Origin: Nitriliruptorales bacterium
Lineage (GTDB): Bacteria > Actinomycetota > Nitriliruptoria > Euzebyales > Egibacteraceae
Assembly: GCA_007119305.1 (NCBI GenBank)
Contig: SKPY01000045.1
Location: 1 to 7,434 of the forward strand
DNA length: 7,434 nucleotides
Reading direction: 5' to 3'
Shown here one piece after another: positions 1 to 5,757 of the stretch. A model generated the notes under the pieces. It saw nothing but the letters and a program-made list of their open reading frames with translations. It ran no database searches and was not told the DNA's origin. Every line of letters starts with the position of its first letter. Positions within the stretch are counted from its first letter, which is position 1. Both the position numbers and the translations under genes were made by a program.

Positions 1-1
1 C

Positions 2-211
2 GTGGCGGAGGGCAGCCCGGCGGTCGGGGCGCTCGCTGGCCGGCCGGACCCCGCCACCCCCGCCCGCGTGGCCGCGGTGGAGCAACGCGGCGAGTGGCTG
101 TGCCCCGTGGGGCCCGGGCCCCGACTCAAGGCGGGCGATTTGCTGCTGCTGGCCGGGACACCGGGTGACCTCGGGCCGCTACGCGCCTGGGCCGGCCAAC
201 CCCAGCGCTGA
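2..211 (+). CDS. C-terminal end of a protein with a TrkA-C (RCK_C) regulatory domain, partial at left edge
   Basis: Seen: an open frame enters from the left edge and ends with TGA at 209-211, giving 69 residues. The pattern GSPAVGAL, then ARVAAVEQRGEW, then LKAGDLLLLAGTPGDLGPLRAW matches the beta-strand layout and the hallmark 'aGD.L...Gt...l..L' ending of RCK_C domains. Known: these domains sit at the C-terminus of K+ channel subunits, Trk/Ktr regulators and some cation/proton antiporters, where they bind ligands such as cyclic di-AMP or cations and gate transport. Which of these this is cannot be told, because the transporter or RCK_N part lies outside the window. The GTG at base 2 is probably an internal valine codon rather than the start. 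The gene is convergent with the racemase gene, with 47 bases between the stop codons. Confidence 0.72.
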   Translation: MAEGSPAVGALAGRPDPATPARVAAVEQRGEWLCPVGPGPRLKAGDLLLLAGTPGDLGPLRAWAGQPQR

Positions 212-258
212 CCCCCTCGAGCCCCCGCCGCCGACCGGCCCTGCGGTGCGGCGACGCT

Positions 259-1392
259 TCAAGCGACCACGCCCGCAGCGCGCAGGCGGGTGACGGCGGC
301 GGGGTCGTAGCCGGCGAGGGCGAGGACGTCGTCGGTGTGGGCCCCAGGCGCGGGCGGACCGGTGCGCAGCTGGCTTGGCGTCCCGGAGAAGCGTGGCGCG
401 GGTCCGGGCTGGACGGCGCCGTCGTGGCGCACGAACGTGGCCCGCGCGCGGTGGTGGGGGTGGTCGGGCGCTTCGCCCAGCGACAGCACCGGTGCGACGC
501 AGGCGTCGGAGCCGTCGAAGACCGCCATCCACTCCGCGCGGGTGCGGGTGGCGAAGCGCTCGGCCAGCCGCGCGCGCTGCGCGGGCCAGCGGGACTGGTC
601 GTGCTGCGGCCACTCGTCGGGATCGAGACCGAGACGGTCGAGCAGCTCGGCGTAGAACTGCGGTTCCAGCGCGCCCACCGCGAGGAAGCGCCCGTCCGCG
701 CAGCGGTAGGTGCGATAGAACGGCGCTGCCCCGTCGAGCAGGTTCGCCTCGCGCTCGTCGCGCCACAGGCCGGCAGCGAGCATGCCGTGGACCATCGCAG
801 TCTGGGCTGCGGCGCCGTCGATCATCGCCGCGTCCACGACCTGCCCCCGACCGCTGGTCCGTGCTGCGAGCACGGCGCTGACGAGCCCGAACGCCAGCAG
901 GAGCCCCCCACCGCCGAAGTCGCCGACGTAGTTCAACGGCGGGGGCGGCGGCGCGTCGGCGGGCCCGACGGGATGCAGCGCGCCGGCCAGGGCGATGTAG
1001 TCGAGGTCGTGGCCTGCCCGTGCCGCCCACGGCCCGTCCTGGCCCCAGCCGGTCATGCGCCCGTACACGAGGGCCGGGTTGCGGGCCAGGCAGGCGTCGG
1101 GCCCGATGCCCAGCCGCTCGGCCACGCCCGGCCGGAAGCCCTCGATCAGCGCGTCGGCGCCCGCGACGAGTGCGAGCACGACCTCGGCGCCGTCAGGCTG
1201 CTTCAGGTCCACCGCCACGGAGCGCCGGCCCCGACTCAGCACGTCGTGGGCGGGGTCTGCAGCAGCGTGGACGTGGGACACCCGGTCGACCCGGAGCACG
1301 TCGGCGCCCGCGTCGGCGAGCATCATCCCGGCGAACGGTCCGGGCCCGATGCCGGCGATCTCCACGACGCGGACACCCTGCAACGGTCCCAC
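259..1392 (-). CDS. mcr: Alpha-methylacyl-CoA racemase (CoA-transferase family III fold)
   Basis: Predicted to interconvert the (2R) and (2S) forms of 2-methylacyl-CoA thioesters, allowing beta-oxidation of branched fatty acids and cholesterol-type side chains in the cytoplasm. Seen: 377 residues, a normal length for the family; an N-terminal GVRVVEIAGIGPGPFAGMML block; RPGVAERLGIGP; RMTGWGQDGP; AGHDLDYIALAG with His128-Asp129; NYVGDFGGGG with Asp158; and GALEPQFY with Glu243. These align, offset by two, with the catalytic residues I recall for Mycobacterium tuberculosis MCR (His126, Asp156, Glu241), which favours racemase over a plain CaiB/BaiF CoA-transferase. Start choice: the open frame extends upstream to 1761, but family homology begins at GPLQGVRVVE, just after a GTG at 1392-1390 that is preceded by GGGAGG with a 5-base spacer. 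The extra upstream residues are arginine-rich shadow sequence. It ends 47 bases from the convergent RCK_C gene. Confidence 0.94.
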   Translation of the reverse strand: MGPLQGVRVVEIAGIGPGPFAGMMLADAGADVLRVDRVSHVHAAADPAHDVLSRGRRSVAVDLKQPDGAEVVLALVAGADALIEGFRPGVAERLGIGPDACLARNPALVYGRMTGWGQDGPWAARAGHDLDYIALAGALHPVGPADAPPPPPLNYVGDFGGGGLLLAFGLVSAVLAARTSGRGQVVDAAMIDGAAAQTAMVHGMLAAGLWRDEREANLLDGAAPFYRTYRCADGRFLAVGALEPQFYAELLDRLGLDPDEWPQHDQSRWPAQRARLAERFATRTRAEWMAVFDGSDACVAPVLSLGEAPDHPHHRARATFVRHDGAVQPGPAPRFSGTPSQLRTGPPAPGAHTDDVLALAGYDPAAVTRLRAAGVVA

Positions 1393-1397
1393 CGCAA

Positions 1398-1403
1398 CCT
1401 CCC
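1398..1403 (-). promoter_or_regulatory. Ribosome binding site of the racemase gene
   Basis: On the minus strand GGGAGG lies 5 bases before the GTG at 1392. This site decides the start, because the open frame continues about 120 codons further upstream without any family homology. Confidence 0.75.
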
Positions 1404-1415
1404 GGCTGGCTCGTC

Positions 1416-1435
1416 GCCACGCGTGACCGCGTGGC
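1416..1435. promoter_or_regulatory. Perfect 8-4-8 inverted repeat upstream of the racemase gene, candidate operator or leader hairpin
   Basis: Seen: arms GCCACGCG and CGCGTGGC are perfectly complementary around a TGAC centre. The element lies between the zinc-ribbon gene stop (1488) and the racemase GTG (1392), 23 bases before the start codon. Just upstream on the minus strand is a TACCCT hexamer (1448-1443) that could be a -10 box, which would put the palindrome at about +1 to +20. Inference: a TetR-type repressor operator would fit a lipid catabolism gene. A leader hairpin, or a terminator for the zinc-ribbon gene, is also possible, but no T-run follows. Confidence 0.4.
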
Positions 1436-1487
1436 AGGACGCAGGGTAGCCGCGGCCGGCCGAGCGCGCCTGAGCCTGCGCTCGACC

Positions 1488-1715
1488 TCAGCCGAGCCAG
1501 CTGCTGGGCGGCGAGCCCGCGTGGGCGAGCTGGCGGGTCGCGTGGCGTCCGCTGAGGTCGATGCGGTGCTCGACCGCGTGGAGCGTCTGGGCGCAGACGG
1601 GGCAGGTCCATGCGGCGGCGCTGCCTGGAGGCGAGGAGGCGTTGGCGCTCATGAGGAACCAGCGCGCGCAGGTGCGGCAGTGTCCCCAGAGCTCGAGGCC
1701 GGTGGCGGGTTTCAC
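1488..1715 (-). CDS. Small zinc-ribbon-like protein of unknown function
   Basis: Not recognised as a named family. Seen: 75 residues with two CxxC pairs, HCRTC (Cys13, Cys16) and CPVC (Cys38, Cys41), separated by 21 residues, which is the usual spacing for a structural four-cysteine zinc ribbon. His12, His46 and His50 lie nearby. The C-terminal 25 residues are low in hydrophobic residues and may be disordered. There is no signal peptide or membrane segment, so it is probably cytoplasmic. Support for a real gene: the GTG start at 1715 is preceded by AGAGGA with a 6-base spacer, and the paired cysteines are not expected in a GC shadow frame. It lies 82 bases after the histidine kinase stop and 95 bases before the racemase start, on the same strand, so it could be in the same transcript as either. 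Its role cannot be inferred from the sequence. Confidence 0.6.
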   Translation of the reverse strand: MKPATGLELWGHCRTCARWFLMSANASSPPGSAAAWTCPVCAQTLHAVEHRIDLSGRHATRQLAHAGSPPSSWLG

Positions 1716-1721
1716 AGGAGA

Positions 1722-1727
1722 TCCTCT
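1722..1727 (-). promoter_or_regulatory. Ribosome binding site of the zinc-ribbon gene
   Basis: AGAGGA on the minus strand, 6 bases before the GTG at 1715. It is the main non-protein evidence that this short frame is translated. Confidence 0.55.
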
Positions 1728-1797
1728 GCGTGCATCTCAGGGGCGGGGTAGGGCCCACCATGGCGGCCCAAAGCCTCTCGAACCAGGGCCGAAGGTC

Positions 1798-3984
1798 CTA
1801 GAACGTCTGGACGTTCGCCATGGGGAGAGGGCCGTGGGGCTGCGCGAGCCTGGGGTCCGGCAGGTGCAGCGGCAGGTGCACGCTCACGGTGGTGCCCCGC
1901 CCGAGCGCGCTGTCGATGGCGACGTTGCCGCCGAGTGCCGAGCTCACCTCACGGACGATGTAGAGACCGAGGCCCGCGCCGGACGTGGTCATGATGAGGG
2001 GGTCCTCCACCCGCTCGAAGCGGTCGAAGACCCGCTCGAGGTCCTCGCGCGGGATCCCGCGCCCGGTGTCGGCGACGGACACCGTCGCGCTGCCGTCGTG
2101 AACCGCCACCGACACGTCCACCGTGGACCCGGGGTCGGAGAACTTGCAGGCGTTGTCGATGAGGTTGTCGACGATCTGGCGGACCCGCACCGGGTCCGTG
2201 TGGGCCGTCACGACGTCGGGGGTGGTCAGCGCGAGATCGTGGGTGGGGTGGGACGTCCGCTGGGCGGCCACGATCTCGTGGAGCAGACCCGCGAGGTCGG
2301 TCTCGGTCGGCGCCACCTCGAGACCGAGACGGCTCGAGGCGGACAGCTGGCCGACGAGCAGGATGTCGCCGACCAGCCGGGTGAGGTGGTCGGCGCGTTC
2401 CTCGATGCGCTCGAGCAGGTCCTCGCGGCTCGTCGGCTCCATGCGCTCCCAGCGCCGGCGCAGCAGCTGGGCGCTGGCCTTGATGGGGGTGAGCGGCGTA
2501 CGCAGCTCGTGCGAGACCACCGCGAGCATGTCGTCCTTCATCCTGGCCACGCGCCGCTCGGTGGTCACGTCGTGCACCACCGCGACCCGCATGGCGCCGT
2601 GCCCGGCGTCGCGCAGGCTCGACACCGACAGGCGCCACACCCGCTCCCCGTCGTCGCGCGGGACGTCGTACACGCCGTCGGTCGTCCACGGACCTGCCCC
2701 CAGAACGTGCCACACGCCCCGGCCGAGGGCGGCGCTCGCCGCGGCTCCGGACAGCCGGGCCATCGCGGGGTTCCAGAGCCGCACGACGCCCTGGGCGTCG
2801 AACACGCAGATGCCGTCCTTCGTCCCGTCCACCACGGCGCGCAGCGTCGCCTGCTCGTGGGCGAGCGCGCTGGCTGCCTCGGCGCGCTCGAAGTGCGCCC
2901 GGCCCGACTGGGCGAGCCGCTCGAGCCACTCGTCGGCCTTGCGGTCGACGCCGACCTCACCCTGCCAGGCCACGAGGACCCCACCCCCAAGGCCGACGGC
3001 GATGCAGCGTCCGTCCGTCGCCGGGCCGAGGCCGGGACCAAGCGCCACCAGAGGGACGGCGAGCCCCGGGTCGACCGGGCACTCGGTGCTGCCTTCGGGG
3101 ACCTCGCCGATCCAGCGGCCGTCGCGCCACACAGCGGCGCTGCAGCCGAGGATCCGGCGCGCGCCGTCGGCGAGCAGACCAGCGACGACGGCGGCGTCCA
3201 CGGTCTCCGCCAGGTGCTGTTCGATAGTGACGTACGCCTCGGAGCGTTCCCGGTCGATCTTCGCGCGCACCTCCTGACGGGAGGCGCTGAACATGAGCAC
3301 GAGCGGTACGGCCACGGCGGGCAGGGCCCACGGGTGCGACTCGAGCACCGCCACGGCGATGAGCCCCAGCGCGGCGTTGCCCAGGCCGATCAGCAGTCCG
3401 ACGGGCATGATCCGCTGCAGGCCGCCGATCCAGCTCTCCCTGCTGTTCAGAGCGATTCCGCCGGCGACCGCAACCACGTTGATGAGCGTGAAGAGCAAGA
3501 TGCCCAGCGCAGCCGCCCCGAACAGGCCCAGTGACAGCTGTCCGGTCTCGGAGACCAGCAGCTCGACGACCCCCGCCGCGACGCCGGTGGCGAGGACGTA
3601 CTGGGACAGGTTGAACAGCCGGCGCACGAGGGGGGGCCGGTCGATGAAGCCCGAGATCATCATGGCCAGCGCGGCGGCCACGAGCACCTCGGTGCCCGAC
3701 AGCAGCAGCAGACCCGCGGTGAGGCTGAGGTCGCCGAGCCCGTAGCGCGCCGAGCCCGCCCGCCGGAACGGCAGGTCGATGTTGAACGCCTCACCAGCGA
3801 CGATCGCCGCCGTGAGGACGGCGATCGCGGTGAGCGACGGCGTGTGCGTGTCGATGAGTACGACAGCCGCCGCCACTGCGACAGCAGCGGCGGTGAGGCC
3901 GACGAGCAGCCAGCGTGTGCCGGGGGTCAGCCCACCCGCTCGGCGTGCCGAACGGGCATCAGCCTCGGCGTTCACGAGGGGCAC
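1798..3984 (-). CDS. Membrane-bound sensor histidine kinase with PAS domain
   Basis: Predicted inner-membrane sensor that autophosphorylates on histidine and passes phosphate to a response regulator. Seen in 728 residues: about six or seven hydrophobic helices between residues 24 and 235 with short loops, so sensing is probably within the membrane rather than by a large extracellular domain; a linker and degenerate GAF-like stretch at about 250-345; a PAS domain at about 380-475 (DGICVFDAQGVVRLWNPAMARLSG); a HisKA domain with VSHELRTPLTPIK and phospho-acceptor His492; and a HATPase_c domain with N box DNLIDNACKFS (606-616), G1 box DTGRGIP (639-645), F box FDRF (653-656) and G2 box GAGLGLYIV (669-677). 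All catalytic motifs are intact. The start taken is GTG at 3984; a second in-frame GTG at 3975 is possible. It begins 6 bases after the peptidase stop, which implies one transcript and possible translational coupling. No response regulator gene is present in the window. Confidence 0.96.
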   Translation of the reverse strand: MPLVNAEADARSARRAGGLTPGTRWLLVGLTAAAVAVAAAVVLIDTHTPSLTAIAVLTAAIVAGEAFNIDLPFRRAGSARYGLGDLSLTAGLLLLSGTEVLVAAALAMMISGFIDRPPLVRRLFNLSQYVLATGVAAGVVELLVSETGQLSLGLFGAAALGILLFTLINVVAVAGGIALNSRESWIGGLQRIMPVGLLIGLGNAALGLIAVAVLESHPWALPAVAVPLVLMFSASRQEVRAKIDRERSEAYVTIEQHLAETVDAAVVAGLLADGARRILGCSAAVWRDGRWIGEVPEGSTECPVDPGLAVPLVALGPGLGPATDGRCIAVGLGGGVLVAWQGEVGVDRKADEWLERLAQSGRAHFERAEAASALAHEQATLRAVVDGTKDGICVFDAQGVVRLWNPAMARLSGAAASAALGRGVWHVLGAGPWTTDGVYDVPRDDGERVWRLSVSSLRDAGHGAMRVAVVHDVTTERRVARMKDDMLAVVSHELRTPLTPIKASAQLLRRRWERMEPTSREDLLERIEERADHLTRLVGDILLVGQLSASSRLGLEVAPTETDLAGLLHEIVAAQRTSHPTHDLALTTPDVVTAHTDPVRVRQIVDNLIDNACKFSDPGSTVDVSVAVHDGSATVSVADTGRGIPREDLERVFDRFERVEDPLIMTTSGAGLGLYIVREVSSALGGNVAIDSALGRGTTVSVHLPLHLPDPRLAQPHGPLPMANVQTF

Positions 3985-3990
3985 CCACCG

Positions 3991-5607
3991 CTAGGCCCAG
4001 CGGACGGTCTGCCAGCGGACGGTCTGCCAGCGCACGGTCTGCCAGCGCACGGTCTGCCAGCGCACGGTCTGCCAGCGCACGGTCTGCCAGTCCTCGCCAG
4101 CCCACTCGTCACCCTGCCAGCCGCCGGCCTGCCAGCGGACGGTGCCCCACACCGACCAGTCCCAGTCGGCGCTGCCCCAGTGGTCGCCCTGCCAGCGGAC
4201 GGTTTGCCAGCGGACCGTGCCCCAGCGGATCGAGCCCCACTGCTGGTGATTCCAGGACTGGCCCTGCCATCTCACCGTCTGCCATCTCACCGTCTGCCAG
4301 CGAACTGTCTGGCCCTGGGGGCCGTCGAGCTCGTCGTGCCAGCGCAGCGCCGGGATGGCGCGCTGCTCCCAGCCCTTGGCGTTGCCGTTCGGCGCCTGCG
4401 CCTGGTGGCCGGGCAGCGGCTGGCGCCGCTCAGGCAGGGCGCTTGCAGCCACGAGGGTGTCGGGAGCGTCGAGCTCGCCGCCGGCGGCGCGCAGCGCCTC
4501 CGCGAGCGCCTGACCGTCGAGATCAGGGCGGGCCGACAGCGCGAGCGCGGCAACCCCGGCGGTGAGCGCGGTGGACATCGAGGTCCCGCTGCCGCGGATC
4601 AGCCCCTCCTCGATGACAGCGTCCTCGTGCTCCTGGGCGATGGCGGCGTCAGGGTGCATGTGACCGACGACGTCGACGCCGGACGCGACCACGTCGGGCT
4701 GGGCCACGCCAGCGCGGTCGACGCCCGTGGCGCTGAACTCGGCAGGTGTGTCGTCGTGGCGCTCGGGGGTGCCCTGGTCGTCCACAGCACCGACGGAGAA
4801 CGTGCCCGGCGAGGTCGCGGGAGAGCTGAGCTCGCCCGGACCCTCGTTGCCGGCGGCCGTGACGACGAGGACCCCGTCGGCGGCGAGCCGCGCGGTGGCC
4901 AGATCGAGCAGTTCGGCGGCGTCCGACTCGGCGTCGACGCCGAGGGCGAGCGTGGCGATGCGGATGCCCACGGCGCGGCCGGGGCCGTACAGCCACTGCA
5001 GGGCGCTCATGACGGTGCCGAGGTCGCTCGCGCCGGTCTCGTCGGCGACCTTGAGCGACAGCACGCCGGTGCCGGGAGCGACGCCTGGGAGGTCCCCGCC
5101 ACGCGCTGCGATGAGCGAGGCCATGTACGTGCCGTGGCCGTAGCCGTCGCCGCCGCCGGTGCCGGTGAAGTCGATCTCTCCGGCAACCGCGTCGGTCAGG
5201 GCCGGTATGGGCGCGACGCCGGTGTCGACGAGCGCGACGACGGTCTTCTCACCGCGGGTGGCGTCCCACACGTCCGGCGCCCGCGTTGACGCGACCGCGC
5301 TGTCGATGCGGTCGACGCCGTCCACCGAGGCGGTGACGAGCGACTGGAAGGCGACGGGCTCATCGAGGGCGACGGCGCCGTCGGGCAGCGCCGCGGCGGC
5401 GACGACGAGGGCGTCGGCGACCGGCACGGAGCTCAAGACCCGCGCGTCGGCTGGCAGCTCCACGCCTGCGGGGAGCAGGAACGTGCGCAGTGGCGCCCCG
5501 ACCGGCGCGAGCAGCGCGGCGAGCAGCACGGTGACGAGCGCAGCCGCCAGCACTCGAAGTGGTAGGGTCGCTGCCGGGACCGCCCGGTAGGTGCTCTGGT
5601 GGCTCAT
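3991..5607 (-). CDS. Secreted subtilisin-like S8 serine peptidase with a C-terminal tryptophan pentad-repeat tail
   Basis: Predicted exported endopeptidase. Seen in 538 residues: a basic N-terminus (Arg8, Arg18) and a hydrophobic helix at about 19-36, a signal peptide or membrane anchor; a short propeptide-like stretch to about 105; a catalytic domain at about 110-390 with Asp128 (VVALVDTGV), His158 (GYGHGTYMAS), oxyanion Asn254 (TAAGNEGP) and Ser343 (GSGTSMSTALTAGVAAL), so the full subtilase set is intact; a linker at 391-432; then at 433-537 a tail with Trp at every fifth residue. The ATG at 5607 has only a weak GAGAG-like ribosome site. No LPxTG signal is seen. The gene overlaps nothing; the histidine kinase begins 6 bases after its TAG. 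It is divergent from the MDMPI-fold gene. Substrate is unknown. The tail could bind cell wall or polymer, act as a chaperone or inhibitor, or anchor the enzyme; none of these is shown by sequence. Confidence 0.96.
   Translation of the reverse strand: MSHQSTYRAVPAATLPLRVLAAALVTVLLAALLAPVGAPLRTFLLPAGVELPADARVLSSVPVADALVVAAAALPDGAVALDEPVAFQSLVTASVDGVDRIDSAVASTRAPDVWDATRGEKTVVALVDTGVAPIPALTDAVAGEIDFTGTGGGDGYGHGTYMASLIAARGGDLPGVAPGTGVLSLKVADETGASDLGTVMSALQWLYGPGRAVGIRIATLALGVDAESDAAELLDLATARLAADGVLVVTAAGNEGPGELSSPATSPGTFSVGAVDDQGTPERHDDTPAEFSATGVDRAGVAQPDVVASGVDVVGHMHPDAAIAQEHEDAVIEEGLIRGSGTSMSTALTAGVAALALSARPDLDGQALAEALRAAGGELDAPDTLVAASALPERRQPLPGHQAQAPNGNAKGWEQRAIPALRWHDELDGPQGQTVRWQTVRWQTVRWQGQSWNHQQWGSIRWGTVRWQTVRWQGDHWGSADWDWSVWGTVRWQAGGWQGDEWAGEDWQTVRWQTVRWQTVRWQTVRWQTVRWQTVRWA
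3997..4086 (-). repeat. Six near-identical tandem 15-bp repeats at the 3' end of the peptidase gene
   Basis: Six QTVRW-coding units (residues 508-537) sit head to tail. In coding order the first four use GTG for valine and the last two use GTC; all other bases are identical. Such an array is prone to replication slippage in 15-bp steps, which changes copy number without a frameshift. Confidence 0.97.
4267..4296 (-). repeat. Two identical 15-bp units using AGA arginine codons
   Basis: Units 2 and 3 of the pentad array (residues 438-447) are base-for-base identical. They encode QTVRW with ACG for Thr and the rare AGA for Arg, unlike the ACC and CGC of the terminal block. This indicates a duplication separate from that of the terminal six units. 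Confidence 0.9.
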
Positions 5608-5757
5608 CGCGCGCTCTCGTTCGTTGGGCTGCGGCGCGACCGCAAGGCCGGGCCGCGTGTGGACTGGTGCGTTCAGTCGATCGTCATGACACGGTGTGAT
5701 CTCGAGGGCTAACCGAAAAACAGTCCGGATGGGCTAGTTCGCTGACGGGGGCGTGGC
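5608..5757. promoter_or_regulatory. Divergent intergenic region between the S8 peptidase and MDMPI-fold genes
   Basis: This 150-base gap must hold promoters for both directions. It includes the most AT-rich patch nearby (about 5708-5722, with an A-run) and an imperfect palindrome at 5686-5700. For the plus strand, ATGACA (5686-5691) followed 17 bases later by CTAACC (5709-5714) is a weak -35/-10 candidate. No convincing promoter could be assigned for the peptidase direction. No small gene is evident. Confidence 0.45.
5686..5700. promoter_or_regulatory. Imperfect 7-1-7 palindrome, candidate operator in the divergent promoter region
   Basis: ATGACAC-G-GTGTGAT: the two seven-base arms are complementary at six of seven positions. 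Its position between two divergent genes suits a regulator binding site, but a short palindrome with one mismatch can occur by chance. Confidence 0.3.

Larger units (their letters stand above)
3997..4311 (-). repeat. 21 consecutive 15-bp units encoding a tryptophan pentad repeat (xxxxW)
   Basis: Seen: residues 433-537 of the S8 peptidase split into 21 five-residue units, each ending in Trp, with no register break (Trp437, 442, 447 and so on to 537). Ten units are exactly QTVRW (1-3, 8 and 16-21), two are GTVRW (7, 12) and one is GSIRW (6). The other eight vary: QGQSW, NHQQW, QGDHW, GSADW, DWSVW, QAGGW, QGDEW and AGEDW. There is one extra out-of-register Trp484. Position 1 of the unit is mostly Gln or Gly. 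The array ends one alanine codon before the stop. Confidence 0.97.

Noticed and set aside
226..253. Possible terminator hairpin between the convergent RCK_C and racemase genes
   Set aside because: Only CGCCGC and GCGGCG pair, around a 16-base loop, with no T-run. In sequence this GC-rich, such pairing is expected by chance.
179..1030. 283-codon minus-strand arginine-rich open frame
   Set aside because: It overlaps the racemase in another frame and the product is mostly Arg, Ala, Gly and Pro, typical of a shadow.
1393..1761. N-terminal extension of the racemase frame up to 1761
   Set aside because: The extra 123 residues are arginine and proline rich without family homology and overlap the zinc-ribbon frame. 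The GTG at 1392 has a proper ribosome site and matches the family N-terminus.
1751..1797. Hairpins after the histidine kinase (GGGCC/GGCCC, and AGGGCC-GAA-GGTCCT at 1785-1799)
   Set aside because: The stems are short, one has a mismatch when read on the transcribed strand, and no T-run follows. Not strong enough to call a terminator.
1561..3534. 657-codon open frame on the plus strand
   Set aside because: It lies antisense to the histidine kinase, whose domains and catalytic boxes are all intact. Its product is compositionally skewed (Arg, Gly, His, Asp, Ala) with no motif. It is a high-GC shadow.
3997..4311. CRISPR-like or regulatory DNA repeat array
   Set aside because: The 15-bp units are contiguous with no spacers, keep frame with the peptidase, and vary as codons would. 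It is a protein-coding repeat.
3844..5289. 481-codon plus-strand open frame with its own repeat (GLPAHGLPADG type)
   Set aside because: The repeat is the antisense reading of the QTVRW units, and the 15-bp period forces it. The opposite strand carries the intact subtilase triad.
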